Below are positions 15,663 to 28,446 of a DNA stretch of 64,000 bases, in pieces. The DNA comes from Proteles cristata cristata (Eukaryota > Chordata > Mammalia > Carnivora > Hyaenidae). Both the position numbers and the translations under genes were made by a program. The stretch lies in NCBI GenBank assembly GCA_017311185.1, contig JAESUZ010005523.1, positions 496,001-560,000 of the forward strand. The letters are read 5' to 3'. Under the pieces are notes generated by a model that was given only the letters and a program-made list of their open reading frames with translations, made no database searches and was not told the origin of the DNA. Position 1 is the first letter of the stretch. Every line of letters begins with the position of its first letter.

Positions 15663-16162
15663 TTTCTTTCTTTTTTTTTTTTACAAATAGTTTATTGTCA
15701 AATTAGTTTCCACAAAACACTCAGTGCTCATCCCCACAAGTGTCCTCCTCCATGCCCATCCCCCCTCCCCCCTACATCCATCAGTCCTCAGTTTTTGTCA
15801 GCATTCAAGAGTCTCTCATGGTTTGCCTCTCTCCCTTTCCCCCACCATTTCCGCCCTTCTTCTCCCCCTTGGTCCTCCGTCAAGTTCCTCCTAATCCTCC
15901 TATACGTGCAAACATATGATATTTGTCCTTCTCTGCCTGACTTATTTCGCTCAGCATAACACCCTCAAGGTCCATCCATGTTGCTACACATGGCCAGATT
16001 TCATTGTTTCTCACTGCCATGTAGTATTCCATGGTATAGATAAACCACATCTTCTTGATCCATTCATCTGTTGACGGACACTTAGGCTCTTTCCATGTTT
16101 TAGCTATTGTGGAGAGTGCTGCTATGAACATTGGGGTACATGTGCTCCTATGCATCAGCATT
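15663..16162 (-). mobile_element. Recent 5'-truncated L1 with target-site duplication
   Basis: A 500-bp insertion read on the minus strand contains the C-terminal end of L1 ORF2 (from about 16162 to 15880, in frame: TCTPMFIAALSTIAKTWKEP, IYTMEYYMAVRN, MLSEISQAEKD) and then the L1 3' UTR and a poly-A tail (T run at 15672-15682). It is flanked by a perfect 17-bp direct repeat ACAGAAAGCACTTTTTA at 15646-15662 and 16163-16179. It lies in intron 7, in the same orientation as ERCC6. Confidence 0.95.
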
Positions 16163-17461
16163 ACAGAAAGCACTTTTTAATATGCATAAACTGACACTCA
16201 TAGAGAAGAAAACACTAACTGTTCATTTTCAACTTTAACTTTTCCCTTAGGCTGGAGTGTTTTCACGTTTCCAAGCAAAATATGTAATAGAACTCTAATA
16301 TTTGAAGGAAGACCTCTGCTTCAGTACAACTTCCAGGTAATAAAAACAACAAAACATTTAGGATTTAAAATCTCCAAATGATTTTTTCGTTTATGTCATA
16401 TAAATATTCCTAAAATATTCTAAAACTTCAAGAATCTCTCATGAGAAGACTGATCTGTTACATTAATATGGAAGAATAAGGAATAAAAATAAAGCACTAC
16501 TGAGCACTACTGAAGATTAAAAAAAAAAGTTCTTTACTCAAGAGTTTATGGTTTACATTTGGCTCCCTACTAAACACTTCTCTGGGGATAAACCAGAGTG
16601 CAGGACAGTAACTTCCTGCAGTTGCTGACTTCAAGCACACTGACACTATGTTAAAGGTATCTCCAAACCCTATTTAGCAAACGTCTGAGGTTTCTACAAC
16701 ATAACCATTTGTTAGGTATCTCACTATTGTTGTTACTCCTTAGATAAACCTATTCAAATACTAGGAGCTCTCAGATTATTTGGGCTCAGGAATAAATACC
16801 CTACATAATTTACCTAGTATTAGTTTTACCAATACTAATGGACATAGAGTCAGTTTATAGCTTCAATATGGAAATAAATGTTCACTGTGTTTCAAGATAA
16901 AATATTTCAGTCCCAACATACTGAACTAACAGTTGAAATGCTTATTCTTTCAGAATACCAAAGCTTTAATAGTTCATTTAAATTCCTAAAGAGACTAAAG
17001 ACTGCAATCTAAACATAATTTTCTATCATTTTAGGCAGTCATTTAGGTTTTGGCTTTAGAATTGACATAAAATTCTTGAAGACGAGGAGAGGGAGAAGAA
17101 AGCATAGTGAGCAGACAAGTAATTTCATGTAAGAAAAAAAAAAGCGCTATCTATAAATGCTATCGAGCATACTGATTATAAAAGAAATTCGGGAGAATGG
17201 CTTCTCCAAAGCTCCAACCTTCCCCATGAATAGACTTTGCACTTACTGTAATGCTCACCTGGTCTCCTGCCAGAACAAATATTTTAATGTAAAATTTAAT
17301 AAATGGAACTAAGGTATTATGCCCAATTTAAAATTCCATATTGTGTAAACTATCGATATTAACATAATTGAGTTTGTAAACAATCCATTTGTAGAAGCTA
17401 ACCTTAGACACTGTATTGACCCAAAATATCTAGTGGGGCTCATCTGCAAAATGAAGCATCA

Positions 17462-17896
<435 letters not shown>

Positions 17897-18865
17897 TCAT
17901 AACAGAAAGTGCTCATGAATTAATCATTTGGCTAGGTTCTAGTACCAGTCAGAGAAACATGCCGGATGTGTGTTTTACATGAGTATTATATTTATAAGGT
18001 CATACATTTTTGATTACCTAGGCATAAAATCACAAATTTTTCTTTATAGAACATGTTAACACATTTCTAATTAAACTGATAGATGAGGTAATTAGGGATG
18101 ATTTCATTTCTTTTTCAACATTAGAAATAGCTTAGTAAAGAAGTATAAATTTATTGTCTTTTATTATCTTTCTGGGAAAAAATCTTACATATCTTTAGTT
18201 ATATAAAGTTTCAATAATTTTTCTATGAAAAAGAGGCATTAACATTTACTTTTTCTATCTCAACAGCATCAAAAAGCAAGACAGAGAACACCACAATTTA
18301 CAGTATATACTGTTGAAAAGTCACTTGACGATTATACTATCTTTTTATAGGAAAATTTTAATTGAATTTTAAGGCCATAAACAAGTCTGAATAAAAGGAC
18401 TGCTCATAAAATTAGTACATGACAGATGATTCTGTCATATTATTAGTAGATGCAAAAAAGAACAGTTTAAAGACTCAACAATCAAAACATCTTTTTAATA
18501 TTTTAAAGCAGAACTTGATTCAGGGAGTTTGTCATAAATACAAAAAGATCAGAGCTATTAAAATTTTAAATAAGGAGTACAAGACAAAGAGAAATAATAT
18601 GTTCCCCTCTTAAAAATAGTTGGTATTTTCCTTTCTCCACTAGGGGCATAATTTATAATCTAAAAATGAAGCTTAAAAAAAGGAATAATGCCAAGAGGCA
18701 TTTTTGAGAGTAAAGAAAGAAAATATCATGAAACGGTATGCAACTTATATACCAAGTTTAAAAAAAATCTAAGGCAAAAAACACTTAAAGGACAATGAAA
18801 TCTAACGGGTTTTCCCCCCAAAGAAAATATCAAGGCTGATAAGCATTCCAACTACTCATGGTTTT

Positions 18866-19088
18866 GGGGCACCTGGGTGGCTCAGTTGGTTGAGTGTCTG
18901 ACTCTTGATTTTGGTTCAGGTCATGATCTCATAGTGGCTCGTGAGATGGATCCCTGCATCAGGCTCTGCACTGTCAGCAAAGAGCTTAGGATTCTCTGTC
19001 CTTCCCTCTCTGCGCCCCCCCCTGCTTATACACGCATGCATGTGCACTCTCTTTCTCTCTCTCAAAATAAATAAACTTAAGAAAAAAA
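18866..19088 (+). mobile_element. CAN SINE (felid tRNA-Lys type)
   Basis: Starts GGGGCACCTGGGTGGCTCAG, has a (CT)n tract and ends in AAAATAAATAAACTTAAGAAAA. Antisense to ERCC6. Confidence 0.95.
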
Positions 19089-19376
19089 TGATACAGTTGG
19101 TTTTGTTGTTGGTTTACTGGGCCAACATTTTAGTCTAGTATGTGATCCATCTACCTAGCATCTCACTGTGAACTCCAGTCCTTGCTGAACTAGTTTTATA
19201 TAATCTCTTATTCCCCCCAGTAATTTGCAAATCAATTCCAAAAGTGTAACTCTAGCTGTTGCCGTTACTATGATATTAGGAAGACTTTGAATAAGAATGC
19301 TGCTACTCATTAAGTTTGTTAATATATACACTGAATATGTCCTCTGAAGAAGAGGATTAAAAATCAAACCATAGTA

Positions 19377-19634
19377 TGGGGCACCTGGGTGGCTCAGTCG
19401 GTTAAGTGTTCAACTTTGGCTCAGGTCATGATCTCAGTGTTTGTGGGTTCGAGCCCCCGTCGGGCTCTGTGCTGACAGCTAGCTCAGAGCCTGGAGCTTG
19501 TTTTGGATTCTGTATCTCCCTCTCTCTCTGACTCTCCCCTGCTCATGCTGTCTCTCCCTCTCTATCTGACCCTCCCCTGCTCACACTGTCTCTCTCTTTC
19601 GTAAATAAATAAAACATTAAAAAAAATTTTTTTT
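19377..19634 (+). mobile_element. CAN SINE with perfect 16-bp TSD
   Basis: Full head GGGGCACCTGGGTGGCTCAG. The CT-rich body contains an internal duplication of the CTGA(C/T)CCTCCCCTGCTCA segment. TSD AAATCAAACCATAGTA at 19361-19376 and 19635-19650. Confidence 0.97.
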
Positions 19635-19794
19635 AAATCAAACCATAGTAAAGTCTAGTATGGATAAAAGGACATAAGATCCAGGAAGAAGGACAAGTTC
19701 TATTAACACACGGTATGTAATCAGAAATGATGGCTACTGACTCCTTAAGAAGCCAACTGCAGGGAAGGCAACAGGCCAGATGGTTTGGATACAG

Positions 19795-19930
19795 CCTCAC
19801 AACCATTCTGCATCAAGATGATCAACCCATTTTATAGTTAGGAAATGAAAGCGCACAGAGGTTAAATAACTTGCCAAAAGTCACACTGCTGGGGGAAAAA
19901 AATGAGCAAGCCAGAACTGAAATCCAGAAT
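19795..19930 (+). mobile_element. MIR SINE
   Basis: 'CCATTTTATAGTTAGGAAAT' followed by 'AGGTTAAATAACTTGCCAAA' and 'AGTCACACTGCTG' is the MIR core. Confidence 0.85.
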
Positions 19931-19970
19931 CTCTCCTTCCAAAGTGATGCTACTCAGGAGATAATCTTGA

Positions 19971-20186
19971 CCAACAGTTCTCAATGGGGAGTTATTTTGT
20001 TACCTAGGGGACATTTGGCAATTCCTAGAGTCATTTTTGGTTGTTAAAATTGGTAAAGTACAATTGTTATCTAGTGGGTAGAGTCCAGAAATGCTGTTCA
20101 ACATCCTACAATGCACAAAATAATTCTTACAAGGAATTTTTCTGCCCAAAGTGTCAGTTGTACTCAGGATGAGAAACCCTGATTTA
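19971..20186 (+). mobile_element. MER5A hAT-Charlie DNA transposon remnant
   Basis: It starts 'CAGTTCTCAATGGGG', includes 'GGGGACATTTGGCAATTCCT', 'TCTAGTGGGTAGAGTCCAGA' and 'CATCCTACAATGCACAAAAT', and ends 'GAGAAACCCTG', in consensus MER5A order. Non-autonomous; no transposase. Confidence 0.9.
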
Positions 20187-20252
20187 GGCTAAAAGGTGGT
20201 TATGAACCAGCTCCACTGGACCAATTTCAGCTGTGGATAAACATGTAGTTCA

Positions 20253-20412
20253 GGGGCGCTGGGGTGGCTCAGTTGGTTAAGCTTCCGACTCTTCATCTCA
20301 GCTAAGGACTGAGACCCAAGTCAGGCTCCATGCTGAACAGAGAGCCTGCTTGGTCTTCTCTCCTCGTGTCTGCCTGCCTGCCTCTCTCTCTCTCTCTCAA
20401 TAGAAAAAAAAG
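20253..20412 (+). mobile_element. CAN SINE, short older copy
   Basis: Head GGGGCGCTGGGGTGGCTCAG. The body is shortened ('GCTCCATGCTGAACAGAGAG'), closer to a general carnivore than a felid form. TSD ATGTAGTTCA/ATGTAATTCA at 20243-20252 and 20413-20422. Confidence 0.88.
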
Positions 20413-21729
20413 ATGTAATTCAAAAAGCTCTCCCAAAAAACTGATGTACAATCAGAATCACTAAATACTAATAAACCTCCTCTTACTGAGGTGCAGAACA
20501 ACTGAGACCAGCTCCTCCAGGCAGAGGAGGGACCAAAATCTCCCAGGAATCATTCTAGTGTTTCACCTCTAAACTACTCAGCCTCCCTCCAACAAGGGTA
20601 CAACACCTCTCTTTGTTTGGGACCAATCACCTTAAGGCAGGAAAAAATCTAAAGAACACTTGAGAAGTCATGAAAGGAATAAAAAGTGGTGACGGGCATG
20701 GTATCCCAAAGAGAGTTTGGGGGGGAGGTGGGCATTAAGACAGCTGCATCCTATGTGACCCAGGAGAGGCAGTAATAGTGTGCCCGGTGTTTCCTCATCT
20801 ACAAATGTTATCTCCAAGGGCATTTGAATAGCATATAATTATGTTTATAAAATGACTAATACTAAATAAACGGTTTAAGGAAAAGTCTCTATTAGGCGGC
20901 CCTGTGAGTCCTACCAGGACTTTCTAAAAAGGCTCTCAGACTGTACCTCAGACTGCACCCACACACTGGCTGGTAAGCATATATCTCTGGTTGAGGAGTT
21001 AGGGGTTCTGGTTTCAGCAGGGCCACTGACAGACTTAGGTTTTGCTGCTTTCACTTCCTCATAAAAACTGTAAACAATTACACACTTCAAATGAAAGCAA
21101 GTTAATAGAATTCTGTTCAGAACTTTTAAAAAGCATATAAAAATTAGTCCTTCAGAAAAAACTAAATATTTTTTACAAGCTATTATACAATAGTAAAAAA
21201 TAACTATACTGTGCTTCCCCCATGAGACTGGAGTATCACAAAATAACCACAAATAATTGGTTTCTCTTGGCACGTCACACTAACCCAAGATTGCATTTGC
21301 TAGTGTGGCTAAAAGTAAGGTCAGAAGATGGAAGTTTGTCATTTGACTGCTAAATTATACAGATGAATGCATTTGCTGGGCAAACTTTCAAAACAGAATT
21401 TTAAAACCTAAACATGATCTTGCAGAAAATAGCACTTAAATAGATAATTGTACCTTCTGATTCCCTTGTGTACAACTATACCATGTTAATTTAATTCCAC
21501 AGAGGGCAATAAATACAGCAAAAATATATCTATAGCTTAAAATTAAACTGGCCTGACTAAAACTTAATCATAAAAGAAAAATGGAGACGTATCAATTACA
21601 TTAATTTTTTTTCATACAGAAGAAAAGGAACAGAAGTTTAATAACACTTATGAAATATTTAAAAAACTGTTTTTGAGAAATGAACACAAAATACTTTCCA
21701 GAAATGTGCAATTACGACTAATTAAAACA

Positions 21730-21925
21730 GGGGAGTCTTGGTGGCTCAGTTAAGCGTCCGACTCTAGGTTTTGGCTCAGGTGATGATCTCACCATTCATG
21801 AGTTCAAGCCCCACATGGGGCTCTGTACTAATGGTATGGAATCTGTTTAGGATTCTCTCTCCCCAATTTCTCTGCCCATACCTCAACTTGCTCTCTCTCT
21901 CAAAAATAAATAAACTTTAAAAAAT
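21730..21925 (+). mobile_element. CAN SINE, plus arm of an inverted pair
   Basis: Head GGGGAGTCTTGGTGGCTCAG with a small deletion after CTCAGTTAAG; ends CAAAAATAAATAAACTTT. A minus-strand copy sits directly on its tail. Confidence 0.93.
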
Positions 21926-22135
21926 TTTTAATCTTTTATTTATTTCTGAGAGAGAGAGAGACAGCATGAGCAGGGGAGGGTCAGAGAGAGAGGGAGATAT
22001 CGAATCTGCAGCAGGCTCCAGGCTCTGAGCAAGCTGTTAGCACAGAGCCCAACGCAGGGCTCGAACCCACGATCCATGAGATCATGACCTGAACCGAAGT
22101 CAGATGCTCAACCAACTGAGCCACCCAGGTGCCCC
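21926..22135 (-). mobile_element. CAN SINE, minus arm of an inverted pair
   Basis: The reverse copy ends GAGCCACCCAGGTGCCCC at 22135. The flank TAAACCTTAAAAAAAAATT downstream resembles TAAACTTTAAAAAATTTTT upstream, suggesting insertion into the tail of the neighbouring SINE. Confidence 0.93.
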
Positions 22136-23725
22136 TAAACCTTAAAAAAAAATTATTTTAAACACTAAGACAAGCAAACATGCACTTACATTAACTACTA
22201 TAGAGTTAAGAGTCAATACACTGAATCCTATATACTCACAGTAATCGAAGTTTGGCTCTATTAACTGTGAAATTTCTGTAACAGAAAATCTCACACTTAT
22301 ACAAAAATGCACACTCAACTTGACTCTTGAGGATATCTGCCAACTCCCTTACTACACATGTAGAAGTATCCTTCTTTGTTAAATCAATTTAATTTATAAT
22401 CTGGGTATTCCTTTTGCTTGTACAACACTGATACTATTTGGCCTGTTACTAAGAAGCAATCACTTTAGAGCCAATAAAAAAAAGTTGTCAATAAATGCTG
22501 TCTTTATAAACTCTTCCATTTCATTTGGGAGAAGCAATAAACAAGGAAGCCACCATTCTGGACTATAAAATGATTCATCTGCAAAAATTACTAGAGGGAT
22601 TCAGGTTTGAATCTCCACACGGGTCTTCTTCAGTCCAGTTAGGACAACACAATCAAGACACTTCACATCTCTAGGATTTCAGCTTTCCCATATATTTAGT
22701 GGGATAAAATAACTACTCCTAACTCCTTCTACCCACCTTCCCCTCATAGAGATAAAAATTAAAACTATAAGACCTTTGAGAGAAAATATAAAAAGGATGT
22801 TATTTTAACATAGAGATCTTACACAAGTTTAAGGCATGGTTGACAGGTGAATCTATGAAGGAGATTAAACATAATTGTCTCAAAGAAATAAGTTCACATC
22901 CTGCACCCAACTACCAAGTGATGCTACTAGACAGAAAGCTATTTAACGGTTTCACTTCTTCTATGCATTGAAGAAGCCTTCCTAAAGTATCTTGTTAAGT
23001 AAATCCCAGGGGTGATGAGACTAAAAATGTGCCTCAGTATTTACATTCATCATAGGAGACTGGCCCAGGCCAGGCAGGCTACAGGCACACATTTACCACA
23101 CAGCTCCCAGTTATCTGGAACACTTGGCCACTTCACACACGAACATAGTCTCACATAGCAACTTAATGCTAAAGGTGTTTGCCTGTATCTTCTCTTTTGA
23201 CATTAGAACAACATCTACATAAAATATTTAGAGGCACATTTGGTCAGCTCACAAGTATTATACCCTTAGGTACAATATAAAACACTCATATACTACTCTC
23301 AATAGTTTTATTTCTACACAGAAGTAAAAAAAAAAAAACAAACCAGCCCAATATTGATTTTAGTATACATTTCTTCTTAATTTGACTTAAGAAATTAGAG
23401 ATTTGGTCCCTTAAATTTACTAAGAACAAAAAAAAATAATTTGATGGAGATGGCTTTTAAATGCATCGCTTTTAGGCTGCGGAGACAGGTCCACATAGAC
23501 TCACCAGCTTACAAACATGCCCAATGTGCACATTAGTCAATTTATTATCATCTACTTTTAATGAGCAGCATGTGGTTAAAATTTCATTTAATGGTATCTG
23601 TATCTGCAATAAATTGCTGCAAGAACGTTAAGGGCCCACAGGTAACTACTGTGTACTTCCTAAAATATTAATTTGTACACAATGGCTTGATGACATACAT
23701 AAAGGAAAGAATACACAGCACATAC

Positions 23726-23851
23726 TTAAAAAGCTTTTTGAACAGAAAACCCGGGATTTTAAAATCGTCAAATTCGGCATCACTCTCCTCAGAATCGTCT
23801 TCAAGCTTCAGACACTTCTCTTTGTCCCGCAGCCTCAGATTATTCCATCTC
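23726..23851 (-). CDS. ERCC6: ERCC6 coding exon 6 (acidic linker into the ATPase domain)
   Basis: This 126-nt exon encodes residues 458-500, with both ends inside codons (2-nt carry). It reads [20 protein letters not shown], then [23 protein letters not shown]. The acidic stretch and FxxPGFLFxKLFKYQ segment lead directly into the SNF2 ATPase core. A LKLE motif matches the sumoylation consensus around human K481. It is one codon shorter than human exon 6 (DDFK where human has DEGFK). The acceptor is cggtag|GAGATGG and the donor CTTTTTAA|gtatgt. The next intron upstream is the 16.7-kb intron 5. Confidence 0.96.
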
Positions 23852-24526
23852 CTACCGTGAAAATAAAAATCATATTTCCATTATTTTGGTTACAAGACAG
23901 ATTAAAATATAGTTCTAGATAATGCTCAAGAAAAAGGGGGAAATCAGAATGGTCTTTTAGCTTTCTGCTACCATCATTACCCAAAACACTGCTATTTTTT
24001 AAAAAAAAAGATTCTCTTTTCCTTCCTTCTCAATTCTTATTTGAATTATTATGGCTGCTTTAAAAATATTTCTGGAAGGTTTCATTTCATTATCAAAACT
24101 ACTTGTTCCTCTCCTGGCATACCCTAAGGGGAAATTTCTCTGCTAGTTCCCAAGATATATGAACTAATTCTAGAAGTGACTCAGTGAAAATTTCAAAATA
24201 ACTAAGTATCTCCATAATGACAGTGTAACAAAAAATAGATTTTGTTTATAATTACTATTTCTGTGCCAAAGGTATGATAGTCATAGCATAAAACATATTC
24301 TGAACTTTGCAAATTTCTGGTCAAAATTGCTTATATCAGATTAACATATGAGGTGGCATCAACAATTATAACTGACAACTTAGAAAAAAGGTATTCACTA
24401 AATAAAATCTAAATTATAAATTAAGTAATATGATGCTTTTCAGATATAAAATGATTATTTATATTTCAGAAGGGTGATGCCATGTATGTATAACAGAAGA
24501 AATGTCAAAAGATCTGAAAGTCTCTT

Positions 24527-24681
24527 TTCAAGTGTTTATTTTGAGAGAGAAAGAGAGAACACACGTGCACACGGGGCAGGGGCAGAGAGAAAATCCAAGC
24601 AGGCTCCACGCTGTCAGTGCAGAGTTCGATCTCATGAACCATGAGATCACAACCTGAGCTGAAATCAAGAGTTGAGGCTTA
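24527..24681 (-). mobile_element. CAN SINE, minus, split by a second SINE (3' part)
   Basis: Reads as complement of the tail and body ('GAGATCACAACCTGAGCTGA') and stops at 'AAATCAAGAGTTGAGGCTTA'. The missing head reappears at 24901-24941. Confidence 0.9.
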
Positions 24682-24900
24682 GGGGCATCTGGGTGGCTCA
24701 GTTGGTAGAGTAGCTGACTTCGGCTCAGGTCACGATCTCGTATCTCATGGGTTCAAGCCCCGCACTGGGCTTTGTGCTGACAGCCCAGAGCCTGGAGCCT
24801 ACTTTAGATTCTGTCTCCCTCTCTCTGTCCCTCCCCTACTCACACTGTGTGTGTCTTTCTCTCTCAAAAATAAACATGGAAAATTAAGAAAAAAAAAGAG
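24682..24900 (+). mobile_element. CAN SINE inserted into an older CAN SINE
   Basis: Head GGGGCATCTGGGTGGCTCAG, tail CAAAAATAAACATGGAAAATT plus A-rich. It interrupts the minus-strand SINE between 24681 and 24901; flanking AGAGT..CTTA repeats look like a degraded TSD. Confidence 0.92.
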
Positions 24901-24941
24901 AGAGTGTTGGATACTTAACCAACTGAGCCACCAGGCGCCCC
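24901..24941 (-). mobile_element. CAN SINE, minus, split copy (head part)
   Basis: 'CTTAACCAACTGAGCCACC' then 'AGGCGCCCC' is the complement of the SINE head and completes the copy interrupted at 24681. Confidence 0.88.
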
Positions 24942-25884
24942 CTAAATAAATATCTGGAAGTCTTAACATCAAGACTGTTGGGAAAATGCAGCCATGTAAC
25001 CAGACTAATTCTGCATCCATATAACTATGATGAACAGTGGTGTCATGAATTTAAAAATATATATACAAACATCAAAAGCCTCACATTCTACTCACTTTCA
25101 AAATAAAAGAATGACCTTGCTCAGCATGCGTGCAGCTCACAATGTGAATTTCACAAAATGGTGGGAACAGGATAAAGCAATACAGAAATGCCTTCAAAGT
25201 AAAAAACTCACAGGAAGGGGATGAGAACAGCAACATACGTAAGAAGACACTTATCCACCAATGATTATGGAAGAATACTAAGAGAATATGTGAGGAAAAG
25301 TAAATAAGAAAGTGGAAGAATAATATCACACATTCTGCCCAGTTAAATCAATGTTGCTTTCCATTATCAATTAGTACATGAGGCCACATACATGAGTGGC
25401 AGGCAATCCCATCCAGGCAGCTACTGGAGGACCTTCAAGTACATTCTCTGATAAACTCTTGCCTTGTTGAGAATGTTAACTCCTCAAAGTAACAAAATGG
25501 CTACCTGAGGTTTAACTGTGATTAATAAGAACAAGCTGATGATCTGAAACTCCTTCTTAGGGCACTAAGAGTACCTATAAATAAGCACTATTGGTAATTT
25601 CCAGAGGAGAACGGCAAATTTAAGAGGCAGTTTATAGCCAAGCCTAATAATAGTCATATAACCATGAAGTTTAATACGTGATAGTCTTTTCATACAAAAA
25701 TTGTAATGACCTTTTTGTGCTTTAACTTCTAAAGGCAATCTTTTCCTCTCTTTTATTTTTCTTCCTTAAAAATTATCTCCATGCAACTGATGAAATGAAG
25801 TACCTCTCAGTGTCTATAATTGTCTTTGCTCTTCTTCTGAGTTTTCTGTTATCTACAAATTTAGTTAAATGCAATGGTATAAGC

Positions 25885-26105
25885 ACGGGATCTCAACCAG
25901 GGGCAATCTAGTCATCCTCCCCCCTACTCCAGGGTAATCTGACAATGTCTAGAGACATATCTCGTTGTTACAACTGCTGCGAAGAGGGAGATAATACTAC
26001 TAGCATCTAGCAGGTGGAGGCCAGGGATGCTGCTATACATTCTACAATGTACAAGACAGTCCTCCATAACAAAACGTTACCTGGTCTCAAATGTCAATAG
26101 TGCCA
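25885..26105 (+). mobile_element. MER5A hAT-Charlie remnant
   Basis: 'GGATCTCAACCAGGGGCAAT' start, 'CTGACAATGTCTAGAGACAT', 'CATCTAGCAGGTGGAGGCCA', 'GGGATGCTGCTATACATTCT' and 'AAATGTCAATAGTGCCAAG' follow MER5A order. Confidence 0.92.
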
Positions 26106-26166
26106 AGTCTAAATAAAAACCCTTGGTAGATAAGTATATCTATTATCGGAACTGAGAAACCAAAAT

Positions 26167-26408
26167 GAGGGGTGACGCCTAGGTAGCTTAGTCGGTTGAG
26201 CACCTACCTACCTCTTGGTTTCAGCTTGGGTCATGATCTCACAGTTCATGAGTTCAAGCCCTGCATCGGGCTCTGTGCTGACAGTATGGAGCCTGCTTGG
26301 AATTCTTGTGTTTTTTTTTTCTCTCTCTCTCCCTGCTTGTCCCCAACTTGCGCAAGTGAATGCGTACACTCTCTCAAAATAAATAAACAAACTTTAAAAA
26401 AAAAAAAA
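26167..26408 (+). mobile_element. CAN SINE with 12-bp TSD
   Basis: Diverged head GGGGTGACGCCTAGGTAGCT, good body and poly-A tail. TSD AGAAACCAAAAT at 26155-26166 and 26409-26420. Confidence 0.95.
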
Positions 26409-26610
26409 AGAAACCAAAATAATGTACATACATTTTCCTGGTGTATATATTTGGATTCTCGCTACCTAGTATCTGAAATTTAACAAGCAAGCAATTTCGT
26501 ATGACATTCCTCAGATATTCCTCCAAATTCCTTACTATCAGACCTCAAAACCAAACATCTGCAAAACAAAAGATACTTGTACTTAGCAAATTTATGAATA
26601 ATACAAAACT

Positions 26611-26745
26611 CATAAGAATCACAGAAATTACCATACTTACTCAAAAGTACTCCATTTTGCAATTACACAAAGATAATTCATAAGAATCACAAAAATTATA
26701 CCCACTTAAAAATACTCTACGTTGCAATTACAGAAAGATAATTTT
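26611..26745. repeat. Two-unit tandem duplication, period 68 bp
   Basis: Unit 1 (26611-26678) and unit 2 (from 26679) both start CATAAGAATCACA and end with a TTGCAATTACA(C/G)AAAGATAATT segment; they differ at several sites, so the duplication is not recent. Confidence 0.88.
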
Positions 26746-27604
26746 ACAGGAAGAAAAAGAAAAACACAAGATGCTGGTTTTAGAACTTTGGCATAAGGTC
26801 ATTAAATATTTTACATACAAGAGTATCACATATTTAACTCCACTGATAGATGATAGCTATTTCCTTCAACTCAGCCAGTAAATCTTTGTGGCTGTTAAGC
26901 TTCCCACTGCATCACTCTGCGTCAACAGGGTTCAGCTCCCTCCTCCTCCTCCCTCCTAAAATGTATAGGCATCATGTCACCACAAAACACAGCACCTAGG
27001 AAACCACATAAGCCACTACAGAAATTATTGCATTCCAGTGCCTTCCGCTTCATAAAGATAAGAAGAGCCAAACATTTATTCAGTTTGGCTAAAGGATGAC
27101 TAAAGGTGGTAGGGAAAAATCATTATTGCCTACAAGTATTTGTACCATTGTGAAGACAAATCGCCCCAGCAGAATCATACACACATATTAAAGACAGAAA
27201 ATACCAGGGTTACAAAACCACATGCATATGCGGCTCAGTCTAAGAGATCCTTCTGCTATATAAAGCAGTAATTCCTCATGGGCTTGTAGCCAGAACACAC
27301 TTCTGACCCTCTCACCGAAGCCTACCGAAGCAGTGCAGCACCAAGTGCTGATGGACAAGAAGGAGCACATGGCAGACTAGGGGGGTGGAGGAGTACCACA
27401 TCCACCTGATGCCTCTCCCATCCTAGATGCCATCGAGGGTCTTAAAGTTACTCTGTTCTGCGTGTGTAACCTGTTTGTTGCCAGGTTTGTAACCACCTGG
27501 CAGGCTGGGCGACCTGTCTGGCCAGCAGGTGTAAAGGGATCTCTGTGCTATGAATAAACTGGGTTTAACACATTGAATAACCACAGGCCAAAACACTAAA
27601 GTCT

Positions 27605-27815
27605 GCACCCGAATGGTCTAGACTCAAATCCTGACTGCTATTTATTAGTTCTTTAACCCTCAGCAAGTAACTTCACTTCTTCAGCACCTAAGTTTCCTCA
27701 AGTACAAGAGGGGGAAAACAATGGCATCTACCTCCCTAGATTTAGGGAGGATGAAATGAGGTGTCACACATAAAGCAGCTGGCATGAGCCTAGAATGTAA
27801 GTGTTTAACAAATAA
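27605..27815 (-). mobile_element. MIR SINE
   Basis: Complement of MIR: 'ACTCAAATCCTGACTGCTAT', 'AAGTAACTTCACTTCTTCAG', 'CTAAGTTTCCTCAAGTACAA', then 'GGATGAAATGAGGTGTCACA'. Confidence 0.85.
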
Positions 27816-28446
27816 ATTTACACATCATCATATCTGCTTACTGAAATCCTCACACAAACTCACAATGCTCAGAAGCTGTTACTATTGCTATGTTCACATA
27901 TAGAGAAGGAAGTGGAGTCAATATATAATCCAATATAATAATCTGTGATAATACAATGCACCACAAGTGTTTATTAACAGAATTTAATATGTATATGTGA
28001 ACAAAAACCATGTTTGTTAATCTAATGGATGCTCAGAAAATTATTATGAATAATGTGCTCAACATGAGTAAACACACTTACCCATCAGAAGATACCAGCC
28101 GGAATACCTCAATTTTAAAATTCTGTAATAGATTTATAAACAGTAAACTGTTGTGAAGTACAGCTGCTTCTTACAGGGCAGTGACAAAAAAAATAGATAC
28201 AGAATGACTTAAAATTGGTTGGGGTTGGGTCAAGATTAAGATCTGGGCCCCAGTGATTTAAAAATCTTAAAGATCAGCTATGGCCCCAAAATGTCTAAAT
28301 TCTGTGTTTCGATAAATAAGCCAGATAATGAACTTTAAAAGCAGAAGGGGGCAGTAAATAGTCCAATATTTACATTTTTGGAAAAGAAATAACTTTTCCA
28401 TTTTTTTATCCTCACATTAAAAAAAAAAAAAAACTCCGCACGTGTA

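Noticed and set aside
15880..16173. A 97-codon minus-strand ORF with IAALSTIAKTWKEPKCPS
   Set aside because: It is the C-terminal end of L1 ORF2 in a 5'-truncated insertion with a TSD, not a host gene.
18877..19138. Repeated short ORFs such as MAQLVECLTLDFGSGHDL and MAQSVKCLTSAQVMI across the window
   Set aside because: These are translations of the CAN SINE body, which recurs at every copy; they are not related proteins.
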